NCBI GenBank assembly: GCA_950295325.1 | Contig: OX485805.1 | Span: 20,075,501-20,139,500 of the forward strand | DNA length: 64,000 bases | DNA from: Polytrichum commune | Taxonomy: Eukaryota > Streptophyta > Polytrichopsida > Polytrichales > Polytrichaceae | Direction: 5' to 3' | In this document: in pieces, positions 20,726-31,699 of the stretch | Layout: the number at the start of each line of letters is the position of its first letter | Numbering within the stretch: the first letter of the stretch is position 1 | The notes under the pieces: generated by a model | Database searches by the model: none | What the model was told of the DNA's origin: nothing | The model's input: the letters and a program-made list of their open reading frames with translations, nothing else | Position numbers and translations under genes: made by a program

Positions 20726-22026
20726 CCGGGCACTGAAGAGGACCCATGCAACTGTGGCTAGGTATTTACGTCTTATGTAACATCCTGTTAGGTTTGTCTT
20801 CTGCCATGGAAGTGAGCTATTTGCGCTTGCGACAAATACCGGTCCTGGTAGCACACTAAATAGTCTTTTTTACTGTGCCACAAGTAATTTTCTAGAGCTC
20901 TTTCTAGTGCTCAACCCAAGCTTAATTTTTAGTAGAAGTGGGCCAAGTTAATTTTTTTAGAAAATGAATGTGGGTGATTTTTTTATTAGTATTTTGTGCT
21001 ACTTTTATCTCATACTAATATTTCATGTGTTGGTTAGAAGTCTTCAAGAAGATTGAGGGGAAGACCCGGGGTCTTGGACCTACGTGATCTCCACCCTGAT
21101 TAGAATATAAGTGTAATCCAAGCTAATTATTTCCATGCTAATTTTCCACATGCCACTCTAATAGGAATATGTGGTGTCGTGACAATATTAATTATGGTGT
21201 CAACTAGCTTCATCAAGCAATGTCAAAATTTTGTTGGTTGTCAATTATTGATACTTGGTGGGTATCTGTAGACAAGAGAATTTTCGTGTATGAGAACCAT
21301 CTTTGGGGTCAATATCATCCTAATAACATATTGATATTAGACTACTTGGCATGAGGGTCCATTTTTTGGTATTTAGACTCCAATGGTATAAAAACCAAAA
21401 TATCCTCAAATATTTGTACCTCACTTGTATGTATAATTTTGAACCAAAAAAAAATTCATTTTATGCCGAAGTACTATCCAAAAAGGTGATATTAGTCCAA
21501 CAAGGACAAAAACCATGAATAGGTGTCTCCTTCATGGAGGAGAGCATCTTGTCCTATTCCTATCTTCATACATTGTTTTGCAATGCCGGAATCCAAATCC
21601 ATTCACATACATGGATATTTTGTGCAATACCTATGCATTCCACTTTGTGCCACAAAATGCATGAAAAGATGGAAAATATTCAGTTGTATAAACAAAATAT
21701 AAAAAGAAGTCCCTTAGTGCTCTTTGTACAGGCCAGACAAAGTGACCGGGCCATTGCCGATTCTAAATAAGCCACAAGTGGTCATGTCACTACTACTTTT
21801 TATAAATTGTGCACAACACACACAAACAAACACATGCTTGATTGTGCTATTTAACCACGTGGTATGAACTTTGTAATTATTCACGTTCCGCAACTAAAAA
21901 TGTAGACTTGCTTTTTGAATGCAATCGCTAAAGTGGAAGATATTTTCACACGTACAACTTTTACCCATCATTTGGGACCTATTAAAGGGAGAGAGAGAAT
22001 TATCACATATGAGTGTGCCCACTACA
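20726..22026. other. Gene-free AT-rich spacer
   Basis: No gene, RNA or repeat was recognised apart from short AT-rich runs. An ORF at 21534-21770 (78 residues, Cys/His-rich) has no recognisable family and is probably chance. Confidence 0.4.
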
Positions 22027-22175
22027 AGCATATGACTCCTAGGCAATTGAACTACATTAGTGGAAACTTGTCCTATGCAATTGAAAAAATTGCAAATCTA
22101 GCACAGTGGTAGATTTGTATTGTTCTTTCATCACTGTGGGGGAATTGCGAAAAATCCATATGCTAGTAGTGACCT
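22027..22175. repeat. Small MITE-like repeat (about 150 bp), copy 2
   Basis: It begins GCATATGACTCCTAGGCAAT and ends CATATGCTAGTAGTGACC, the same inverted ends and body as the copies at 19697 and 62735. Confidence 0.5.
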
Positions 22176-22429
22176 CTCATTCGTCCAACATAAATAACTC
22201 TGAAATAATATCAAAACCGGAGGAGACTTTTTGAAGTTGATTTGACACTAAAATTAGCTCTAAAGACCTCAATTAACCAAGTCCAAGTCAATTGAGATGA
22301 ATCAACCACAAGCCTATAGGAGTCAAGTTTTTGTGTTGGATGAATGAATGGGTCATAAGTAGCCCTTCTTGTCACAACTGTTGTAGTATTTTAGTGGCTA
22401 ATATTCACGAGTGTTGATTATGTGACTAA

Positions 22430-22962
22430 GGGCCGCTTTACACTTAGAGGCCAGGCCAATTCGTTGTGTAAGAGGCTTGAAATCCTCATTTGTGATTGGT
22501 CAAAAGGCTCAAATCGGCCCCAACCCCTTTACATCTAGAGGCCGGGCCGATTTGGTGGTATGATTTTTTAAATTAAAAAATGTATGTTATGACACGGCCC
22601 GAGCTCGTTGAATTGGGTGCACCCAAAATGGAAGGCCAATTCTTGGCCTAGAGGCCAATGTCATATTCCACTAAAAAAATCTTCTTAAATAAAGTATAAT
22701 TTTTTAAAGTGAACTAGATCCATTGGATTATGTGGAATCTAAAGGCTCTATCTTAGATTATGCTACATCCGTTGGATTAGGCTAATTTTTTTGAATCAGC
22801 TTGGCTTCTTGGCCCGAGGGCCTTTACATATGGGAAAATTGGCCCCCGGTATAATCTTATTATAATGTGTAGTAGAGGCCGGCCTCCAACCCAAAAAAGG
22901 CTGAAATTTTGTGCAATCGGCCTCAAGGGAAATTGGCCCGGCCTCTAGGTGTAAAGCGGCCC
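22430..22962. mobile_element. PIF/Harbinger-type MITE, 533 bp
   Basis: The terminal inverted repeats begin GGGCCGCTTTACACTTAGAG at the left and GGGCCGCTTTACACCTAGAG at the right (minus strand), and run about 30 bp. A TAA duplication flanks the element (22427-22429 and 22963-22965). TAA duplications and GGG-starting ends are typical of PIF/Harbinger (Tourist) elements. It has no coding capacity. Confidence 0.8.
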
Positions 22963-22965
22963 TAA

Positions 22966-24022
22966 TGCCCCCTTCCCACTTGACTTTAAAGCTAAGACAA
23001 AAAGTTGGTTCTAACAACCCAACCTTCACACCAATGACATGATCTAGTACTGAGCCTAGTTGGCAAATGATGTGGCATGGTTTAAAAAGTGGAGGTTTTA
23101 AGCCTCAAGTACCAACCTTGCCATCGGTACCTAGAGATGAGGCAAGAATGTAGGACCTTTAAAAGTGTTGCCTCCCGCCCGTGTGATTGGTTACTTTTTA
23201 GTCTTAGCTATGAGGGCATGGGGAGCTTCATTAACAAAAATCGATGGTAAGATAGGTGAGGCGTAAGGCATTTGGGGATGGGACAAAAACTACCCAACAT
23301 TCATTGCTTGGTAAATAAAACAATGAACATGTGTGAAAGCTACTTAATTAAAACCTACTTGAAAGTCTCCGGAGCAAGTTCTTGTAGGTGCATTGGGATA
23401 GCTGGATGCCTCCGCTATAACCGAAGGAGCTTTACCCGGTTTTAAGAAAATACTTTTAGTCTTGGCTAAAGTCAGGTGGGAAGGGGGCATAATCCTTTGG
23501 AAATTCAGAAGTTTGAAATACTGTGGTCATCAGGGTCATGATGCTGCAGCCGATGTCTTTGAAGTGAACTTCACTTGTAACAGGTTTTGCAACATCCCTC
23601 CTCACCGTTCGACTAGCATAGCCGTAATTTGTGTGATCTTTCTCTCTTCTGACTTGTTGTGGGAATCTGAGCAGGAAGTTGGCAAATTTAACCTCAATTT
23701 GCAGAGGGCGATGTACTCTAGAGACTCTTAGTAATCCTAGCAGGGAGTGCTCACACATGATTTACCACATAATGAATGTGGACAGTGCGTGAGATTATTG
23801 CTTCAATTGCTGAGCTGTAGAAGCAGGAAACCTTGAATGGATCCCTCGGAGGGAGGTAGAGTTGTCCTGCGCAGAAGATTGGATAACGTTAGCCCAGTGA
23901 AGATAAGTTAAACCCTAATTTGGCAGTGACTTGAAGCTTCATTTTGACTAGAAATGGTGAGCATTTTGAGCAGGCGACATAGATTGTAGAAAGCTTAGGG
24001 AGCAGTTTGCTAGAAATGTTGG
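22966..24022. other. Gene-free region
   Basis: The overlapping ORFs at 23456-23758 on both strands are somewhat GC-richer than the surroundings, but neither has a recognisable motif. They might be an eroded exon; there is no support for function. Confidence 0.3.
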
Positions 24023-24116
24023 GTAGAAATGTCCCTTTTTCAACTCCGATCAGCAACACCAGCTTTACACCTTGCAAAACCTGTCTTGGATCGGAGTTGA
24101 AAATGGAGATTTCTAC
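24023..24116. repeat. Compact 94-nt fold-back with 29-bp arms
   Basis: GTAGAAATGTCC...CAACTCCGATC at the left pairs with GATCGGAGTTG...GATTTCTAC at the right, around a loop of about 36 nt. The pairing is nearly complete apart from a few mismatches in the middle. It could be a small MITE or a precursor-like RNA hairpin. Confidence 0.55.
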
Positions 24117-25599
24117 TCTAAAAAAAATGAGGGAGTAACCTTAGAACCAAGCTCCCCAAGGTTAGACGCGTGTCAGGGCCCAAATTCTTTTGCCTTAGCC
24201 TACCGGACTTCATATCCATAATGGTGTTTTTGAACGTGTGTTACCCCACATCACATGAGTTTTCATTGTGAATTAGAACTGGTGAGCATTTTCAGCAGGT
24301 GTATATATAGTGTACTATGTATCATTTAGCCATAGGTTGTAGAAAGATTTGGTAGTTAGTTTTCTTCTTCTGGAAAGCGGCACACTCCCACTGGCAGTGA
24401 CATGGCCATGGCCACAATCGAATTTCTTGCATATAATTTACTTGTCATGTCCAACTTGGCTATGTTGCAGCGGTGAATGCTCATAACTCTCAAAATTAGC
24501 GATATGGAAGCGTGAGGAGCCACCTTGATTTTGCATTTGTGCCTCACTGCAAACTAAGGTATGTGGCACTGTTGTGGGCACTTCCAACTCCAGAAATTTT
24601 TGCTTGGTGGTTCAAATTAGGACTTGTATGATCTGTTTAGCAATTGTAAACCACGCAGACTGTCATTTTCAAGTTTTGGAATCGGAACTGAGATGCAAAA
24701 GTTATAGGAGGTTACATGGATAATTCTCTTCCTCTTCAAGTGATTGCGTAGGTCCTCTTTCTCTTAATTTTGTAACATATGAAGCTAGGGTGGTGGACTT
24801 ATATGTATATTTTGAGCACAAAGTCCACTGTCGTCGTAACACATAACCTCTTGGTGTCCATTCTTAACTACAGAACTTGCGATAACCACACAAATATAGT
24901 TGTCCAGTAAAGAAAGGTGACCAAACATAAAGCCCACACACCTTATCATGAGTTAGGTCATATTTAAATGTGTCAATGATGTTTAATCAACATAAGGCAG
25001 AATCTGTCGTAGTCTTCTAAGTTTCTTCAGCTGAAAGGTTATTCCCTTGCTCTGATCCATTCTTGACACAATACGTCGGCTATGTAGCCACTGGAATTGC
25101 AAACGGCCATCTCAAGAAGTGAGAGACAGCAACGCTAACTACTTGTGTAAACCTAAAAGAAAGATCCTCTAATATATGAGCATCCTTTTGAGGGACAATG
25201 CATTCATGAAGGCGGTTGCATGCATCACAATATTCAGAGCCCAGGCCTTATTCTCTTTCATTTGTAGACTCCGGCTAACATCACTCTAGCAGACAATCCA
25301 GGTCCACTTTAAATGTGGAGGACTGTTGGATGATTCCATGATTTCTCGAGATTCCTTCACGTTGATTCTTGCTTCAAACATCACATGAAATTCGTGATGA
25401 ATGTATGGTTTTCTAGGATAATTCTTGTATGTTTCCCAAAGTGAGCGTACATATGCCATTGGCTGAATAATATAATGTCGAACTAGGTCATGGATGCGAA
25501 GAGCCTTGTCACAGGGCTGTAGTGGGCACACAACATACTGAGCCTTGGTAGCTGTGAAGATTTCTCGAAGGATGTGAAAGACGCAATTAGTGCAAGATG
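24117..25599. other. Gene-free region
   Basis: A short ORF on the minus strand (25286-25531) has no family signature. The stretch at about 24830-24960 shares motifs with the dispersed repeat that follows. Nothing else is recognised. Confidence 0.35.
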
Positions 25600-25900
25600 A
25601 TTAGCAAATCCAAATTGTGCTTATAGGCATTTGCCTCCTAGTTAGTTTGTGGGGCTCATTACATGAACATTTATTCATCATCAAAGTGAAGGTTCTTATG
25701 TTCATTAAGTGGTTGTACAGGTCCTCCCAATCATCATGTTGACTATCGATCCCAGAATGGTTAGCATATCTTGAGCACTTGATCCAATTTCTTACAAATA
25801 CATGTCTTTTTGGTGCCAATTCTTATGTTTACACCTCACCACATACCACTCAAATAGAGGTGTCTAGATTACTGTTGTGTTTGATTTAGGCACCTCAATG
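25600..25900. repeat. Dispersed repeat shared with APMAP intron 1
   Basis: The body (AAATCCAAATTGTGC ... TCAAAGTGAAG ... TTGAGCACTTG ... ACCACATACCACTCAAATA) matches 59155-59440 in the same orientation and, inverted, 58590-59080. Small minus-strand ORFs in it end in the same TIWI motif, which reflects repeat identity and not a conserved gene. Confidence 0.6.
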
Positions 25901-26087
25901 GGGATTATTACAACCGATGGCACGGCCTGCCATCACGCGGCTCCATTCTCAGATGAAGTGGTCCGGCCATGACAACGTCAATAACTTCCAGGTGATAATG
26001 TGCCTCTCAGGATTAGACACATCAACACAAAAACACCGTTGGACATGACCACTCAACACCTGTGACCACCACCTCTAGTCACTCGGA

Positions 26088-26486
26088 ATGATTTCAAGGC
26101 TCGACCACCTCGTGCTGACGGTGGTCAACATTCCAACCACCGTGGACTTCTACGAGCGGGTGCTGGGTATGCGGCACGAGATGTTTGGAGAACAGGGCCG
26201 CAGCGCCCTACTGTTTGGTGACCAGAAATTCAACCTGCACGAGCTGGGGCGTGAGTTTGAGCCCAAGGCTGCCAAGCCAACCCCGGGGGCCATCGACCTG
26301 TGCCTTGTGACAGAGTGGGATTTGCAGCGGGTGCAGGCGCACTTGGCTGCGCAAGGTGTTGCGGTGGAGGAAGGTCCCGTGACTCGCACAGGCGCCCTCG
26401 GGCGGATTGAATCTGTGTACTTCCGGGATCCGGATGGCAACTTGATTGAAGTTAGCCGCTACCTCAAAACTCTTGACTCCCATTGA
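26088..26486 (+). CDS. Glyoxalase/VOC-superfamily protein, GLOD5-like
   Basis: A complete one-exon ORF of 132 residues. The vicinal-oxygen-chelate fold is evident as two beta-alpha-beta modules: [12 protein letters not shown] at the start, then [39 protein letters not shown], and [17 protein letters not shown] at the end. Candidate metal ligands are H7, H51 and E121; the fourth position falls on D70 in GAIDLC, where many relatives have His. The length and the [10 protein letters not shown] ending match glyoxalase-domain-containing protein 5 of animals, fungi and bacteria, for which no reaction is firmly known. No transit peptide is seen. GC content is clearly above the surrounding repeats. 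The gene ends TLDSH and is followed directly by tandem copies of its last 60 or so coding bases. A bacterial or fungal origin cannot be judged here. Confidence 0.85.
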   Translation: MISRLDHLVLTVVNIPTTVDFYERVLGMRHEMFGEQGRSALLFGDQKFNLHELGREFEPKAAKPTPGAIDLCLVTEWDLQRVQAHLAAQGVAVEEGPVTRTGALGRIESVYFRDPDGNLIEVSRYLKTLDSH

Positions 26487-26815
26487 CTGCTATCTTTTGA
26501 TGAGGGCGGCTTGAATTTGCGAACTTCCGGGATCCGGATGGCAACTTGATTGAAGTTAGTCGCTACCTCAAAACTCTTGACTCCCTTCAATTGGTATCTT
26601 TTGATGAGTACGGATTGAATCTGTGTACTTCCGGGATGCGGATGGCAACTTGATTGAAGTTAGCCGTTTTCTCAAAACTCTTGACTCCCATCAACTGGTA
26701 TCTTTTGATGAGTGCGGATTGAATCTGTGTACTTCCGGGATGCGGATGGCAACTTGATTGAAGTTAGCCGCTACCTCAAAACTCTTTACTCCTATTACAT
26801 GGTATCTTTTGATGG
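26419..26815 (+). repeat. 104-bp tandem duplications of the glyoxalase 3' end
   Basis: ACTTCCGGGAT markers lie at 26419, 26523, 26627 and 26731, an exact 104-bp period. Unit 1 is the real 3' end of the gene (encoding [20 protein letters not shown]) plus the bases after its stop. Units 2-4 repeat this, the last two with GATGCGG in place of GATCCGG. Each unit again encodes the NLIEVS-type end in some frame, but lies after the stop. Confidence 0.9.
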
Positions 26816-27300
26816 TGGTTAATTACACGTTTAACAACATTTAAAAGCCAATACGCATTGGGTCCCATTGGGAGAAGGGTTCTTAATTGGTCCCCTAACA
26901 ATCTCCTGTTGGTTGGGGGTTCATTAAACCATGAACCAAAGGGAGGACGCATCACTTCTAGATGAACTTGAACCGACACATGGGTAGTTGTTTATTATGA
27001 CTAAGGGAAATGATTGTCAAGTAGGTTAGCCACCGTAACACTTAGATGCTTGAGAAATGGAAGGCAATCATGTGCACTCATATGTAAAGACAATCTTCTT
27101 GAAGAGGCCTTCTCCTATTTACAAGTCTAATCATAAGTTTGCACTTATAACATAAGACTGAGAACTACAACTTGTTTGTCGTAACGTGGATCTTTATTTA
27201 TAGTTTCTTTTGTTGAATCTTGTTGGCATGATAATCTTAATAATTGAAATTATAATTGAAATTATAATTGAAATTATAATAGAGAATATTATTCTATTTG
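26816..27300. repeat. Dispersed repeat shared with APMAP intron 1, and a short tandem motif
   Basis: About 26950-27230 matches 58060-58340 (shared blocks: ATGGGTAGTTGTTTAT, AAGTAGGTTA, GAGAAATGGAAGG, AAGTTTGCACTT). At 27240-27285 a 12-base unit (TGAAATTATAAT) is repeated about four times. Confidence 0.5.
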
Positions 27301-28964
27301 GGTTCATTAGTGTTGAGATCATTTAAATTAAATTGAAGAATGCAATGGACAATGAAGGCTGTCAATATAATATTTCTTGTGTGAACTACAATAATATTTG
27401 GATGTCTTTCATCCTTTTTAACATGCCTTTGCTTTTTCTTGGAATCCATAGTCATAATCTAGGAACTTACTAGAACTTTAATGATCATGATGTAGTTCCT
27501 ATGAGGCCAAGGAATGCAAGGTGGGAAAAGAAGGGAGAGGTGTCGCAACCCTTGCTAGCCCCCCCTTGACCATCTTGTCAATTTTCAATTCTAGCAAAGG
27601 TTACGAGTCGCTAACCCTTCGCATACCGCCATGCTAATGGTTAGCTCCTCTAACCCCGGACCATTAGTTCATAGGAGGGGAACCAACCCTCCTACTTTGA
27701 TTTCGGGACGCACCCCTTTAATCGGTAACCAACCCCTTTTATCGGTAACCGATCCTTAGATGTGGACTTCCATCCATGGAAGTCCAATCTTATGTTGATC
27801 ATCGCGTTGCCGGAGCAACACTACAACAACCCGAACCATACTAGGCAACTATGGCCTCACAATGGGCCAAAGCCCATGGAGGCCGTGCCGTTCGGCCTCG
27901 GGTGGGTGAGGCCACACCACCTCACCCATATAAGCCTCTAGGACTTCACGCGGGGCCCCTACCCCACCGTCAACCAACCTCTTGTCTCTCTACCAAGAGT
28001 TGGGGCCAAGTGGACATTTTCCTTTAGCTGCTGGGCATAGAACCCCCCAGCAGCTTCAGACCATCATAACTTCCTTGTATGATGTCTGATCATAACCACC
28101 AACCACTTCATCTTCATCTACGCTTCACGTAGATGCCGATGGACTCCTCACTTGCCCCATTCGGGCAAGTATTGAGGAAGTTATGCCTGTTTGAACCTTG
28201 GCAGTCCCGGGAATCACTCCCAGGCACTGCTGTACCAGGGCGCTGTCCCGGGACAGCGCCCCACTCAAATGCCCATAACTCCTAGCTCACACCTCCGATT
28301 GAGGTGTTCTTGAGCTTTCTAGAATCACCACGTCATGAGCTACGCATAACTCATGGCCTTACCCTTGTGCCTCCTAGTCTTCGTGGGTGGGAGGCGTTCC
28401 CAACGCCCGGGGCCCTCACCCACACTAGGAACACTTGGGCCCTCTCACCAACGGCGCCACAAGTCCCGGGTGTCACTCCGGGGTCCCCCTTGTGCCCATG
28501 GTGTTTCGGGCACTCCTCATGGAGAGGTGCGCGACAAGAGGAGCCCAAGAGGAGAGAACTACAAGGAAGGATGGGAGGGAAGGAACGAGAGAAGGTGAGT
28601 TATGCTTGCTTTTGTGAGTCACACTTCCAAAGACGTGGCGCCTCTACATAAGTCCCTTTCTTTAGATATTTTACGGGACGTTGTCAATGGGGTCCGGTAT
28701 TGGAAACAAACTTGGTGAAAGTACTCTATGCTGATTGATAATACTCAGACTCAATAGCAGATGTTATGATGAGTATTGGTCTGTTATCCTTTAACTTAAT
28801 CGGAGTTTTAGTAGGGAGTTGGTTGTTTGGCATGCATAACTTTCCATGTTCGGTAAGTTGTGGGTGCATGCTTGGAGTCAATGTGGAGGTTTGAACGAAG
28901 AACCTTCCATATTAGTTCATTGGGTATCAAACTCATTTTGGCATCTCTTGGCATGAATGTAAAT
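27301..28964. other. Repeat-like, hairpin-rich, GC-rich tract without a gene
   Basis: From about 27540 to 28650 the sequence is GC-rich and full of short palindromes: AGCTGCTGGG/CCCAGCAGCT (28027-28058), ACTTGCCC/GGGCAAGT (28150-28171), and a 24-nt perfect palindrome centred on CCCGGG at 28238-28261. Overlapping ORFs in all frames around 28304-28651 show no family signature. It may derive from a mobile element; no terminal repeats were found. Confidence 0.4.
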
Positions 28965-29825
28965 GAGTAAATGGCATAGTATACCTAGGAAATGAAATAG
29001 CCGATCAACTCGCCAACAAAGGCACAACCAAAGCAAATTCAACCATCACACCATGCATACATATTGCCCACACCACATATTATTGGCTAAATGGAATTCC
29101 AACCAGAACTCATGACAGAGCCATCAACCACCTACAGCCATACATAAACAAAGAACACATGACTAAAGAATTAGCATCTGTAAAACTTAAATTGCTCCTA
29201 CATGGACAAAGGATCTGCAATGAGGAAACAAGCCACAAATCGCTTTTGGACAAGCCAAAAGCATCTATGACACACAATTAATGCAAATGCTAAAATTTGG
29301 TTATGCCTAATATATGGGAAACCATAGGAAAAACATCTTTTGGCTAGCAACATATCCAAACCCAAATTGCACACTATGCCCAAACAATGCAATTGACACA
29401 TGGCCCCACCTACTGTCTACGTGCCCAAACCCATGCCTTGCAGGCCTCTATGTACCCCAACGCATCAATTCCATCCATCATATCACCCACACAATGCAAT
29501 CCAACAAGGATACGCAATTCTACACCATGGTATATGCGGGAACTCATGACAGTTGACCCCACAAAACAACAATCCCTAATTGGCTACTAAAATGTACCTA
29601 TAACCACACTCCATGCACATGCATGGCCCAACTACGGCCATATATTATGTGTCCTCGGCACTCTAAAACATCCAAACCCCGCTCCGCCTTTGTGCAAACC
29701 ACCACTATCCAATACATTGAGTTCACCTATTGTAGAAGGCTCTCTATATTGACAAAGGCCTACTAAAAACATTAGGGAATACCACTTGGTAAGGTCTGAC
29801 ATTGCAAATCAATAAATAAATAATT
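28965..29825 (+). mobile_element. Relic of a second LINE: RNase H tail, CCHC and RLE module
   Basis: The plus-strand reading holds LGNEIADQLANKG (end of RNase H, about 28985-29023), a linker, CTLC-x9-H-x4-C near 29371-29433, then NWLLKCTYNHTPCTC, LRPYIMC and IQYIEFTYC near 29581-29730. Each block aligns with the C-terminus of the LINE at 6624-7400, with the same order and spacing and many substitutions. Only the last 0.85 kb remains, as expected for a 5'-truncated LINE; the 3' end may be the AATAAATAAATAA tract near 29810. Several frame changes and stops are present. Confidence 0.75.
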
Positions 29826-30520
29826 CATTTATCCCCTTGCCATATTTGGAATAATTTCAACCACCTAACTTCAAATTCTTTTTTATTTCATGAAGAGTGG
29901 GTGTAAACGCTTTATGAGTGGTAGGTGTGTGAGGAGTAGTGGCATCTTATGAGTTTTATGAGCACTAATTTGCAATATGATTGTTAGCTTATGATAGCTA
30001 TGAGGTTTAGTGACATGTTTACAACATATAAATCATCAAGGGAATAAGTAGCGTGTTCGTTATCTTGGCTTTGCAACTTGGAGGTTTGTAATCTAATACT
30101 TTGAGGCTTTCATTCTAGTAGATCCACTACTATATTATTTGTATTTAAATCATTTTACTTCATAAGATCAACAATTAGATAAGTATGAGATTGAATTGAG
30201 ATTAACAAAATGCATGTATGAGCTTCAATTTATAACATGTAAGAGCTTTACTTTAGTATATCTCCAAACTTTCAAACTTTTAGTTGTTTACATTTGCAAG
30301 ATTCTAAGTATGATTGGATTGTGGGGCGATAGATAGTTCCAAAACAAATGGAGTTCACAACACTGTTTGAGCAAATGACAATTGTTGATCACGATCTACA
30401 ACTTCAAAGAGCTACCATGGCCATCGCCGAAGATATCCACATGAAGGATGTGAAATGTAAGCAGGAAGGAGCATTAAAGAGATATGTTGGTCATCCACGT
30501 ACCAATCCTAAGGCTCAGGG
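29826..30520. other. Gene-free AT-rich spacer
   Basis: No feature is recognised. A 60-residue ORF at 30348-30530 (Gln/Glu-rich, EFTTLFEQMTIVDHDLQ) could be a scrap of a mobile-element gene, but it has no diagnostic motif. Confidence 0.35.
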
Positions 30521-31133
30521 AGGTCACTAGCAAAAATCATAAAAATAACGTGCGATAAAAAAGAGGGTCTAATATATTCATTGTGGATGAATTTTGCAAA
30601 AAATATACAATAAATATAAGGGGTTTTTAAATAATGAAACATGTTTACATGTAGAATATCATCACATATAATAGCCTCTTTTATCTAGTCAGTACGTATA
30701 AAATAGCGTGGAAACAATTACTAGGGGTGGCGGGTCTAGCGTAGGGTTTGTGCTATTGGATGAAAAGAGGGTATTTTTTGTTGAAAAATCTTGGATGGAT
30801 GATTTCATAGGCTGGTTGGCTTGAACGTTAGTGAACCAATGTATCCCATGTGGAGTTAATGTTCTTTACCTACGTGTTGGGAGGGAAAATTTCAGCGCAT
30901 TGTTTGAATTGCAATCTTCTTTCCAATTTTCTTTGGCAGCATGAGTAAAATAGGGTTTTTTTTTTAATTATTCCCCAAAAAAATTATAATTACTCATAGG
31001 GTGTATTAAAATTCAAGCATTTGCCTTTATTTTGAAAAATGCCCCACCTTATAATCTTTTTTACAAGGTAAATAGCCCCCGATAAATAGATCCTGAGCGC
31101 ATGTGTATGCATTAATATAAGAGGGAGTGACCT
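30521..31133. repeat. Dispersed repeat family, copy 1 (613 bp)
   Basis: It starts AGGTCACTAGCAAAAATC and ends GGGAGTGACCT, so its tips are 8-bp inverted repeats (AGGTCACT). It aligns over most of its length with 38088-38967. No coding capacity. The short tips suggest a non-autonomous DNA transposon, but no clear target-site duplication was found. Confidence 0.65.
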
Positions 31134-31699
31134 TCATGAGTCCTAAGATTTTATTATTTGTCATTGATATCCAAAAGAAAGAAAGAAAAGAAAGAAGGAA
31201 AAGAAAGAAAAGAAGAAGAAGAAGACAATTTGAAGACTAGAAAGTAGAAACTCAAAAAGATCACATATACAAATTGGTTTGTTGCAAATTTGTATCTATA
31301 TTGCAATCACACAACATCAAAGCCTATCAGCTGCTCTCAACTACTTAAAGAGTATGTCATAAGATCCATGGACAGATTTGTTGCTCATATAATGACTTTC
31401 TCACGGGTCCTTAGTGTAGTGGTTTACATCACAAAGAGTAAATAATGAGAAACTTCGACAAGCCATTGATAGGGGAAAGCCATCCTTGCTAGATAAGAAC
31501 CACTTGAGTATTATGGAGAAACATCCCATAACTCCAAGATGAGATATTTGAGGTCCTTATAATGAATCCGTACATAAGGACAACCTTTGAATGTTCCATT
31601 ATTGCAACCTATCATTCAAGGTATAGTTGGACATAGAGAACCTCAACTTCTTGTGGATATAAAGTTACCAAGAAGATATTGTGTGACCTTACGATGGAT
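31134..31699. other. Gene-free region left of the pogo relic
   Basis: A purine-rich tract of GAAA/AAGAAG type at 31171-31228 is a microsatellite. The rest may be the eroded 5' half of the pogo-like element, but no N-terminal (HTH) motifs could be read. Confidence 0.35.

Noticed and set aside
26088-26486. Recent horizontal transfer of the glyoxalase gene
   Set aside because: High GC and a bacterial-like VOC domain invite the idea, but GLOD5-like proteins are widespread in eukaryotes, and no phylogeny can be made here.
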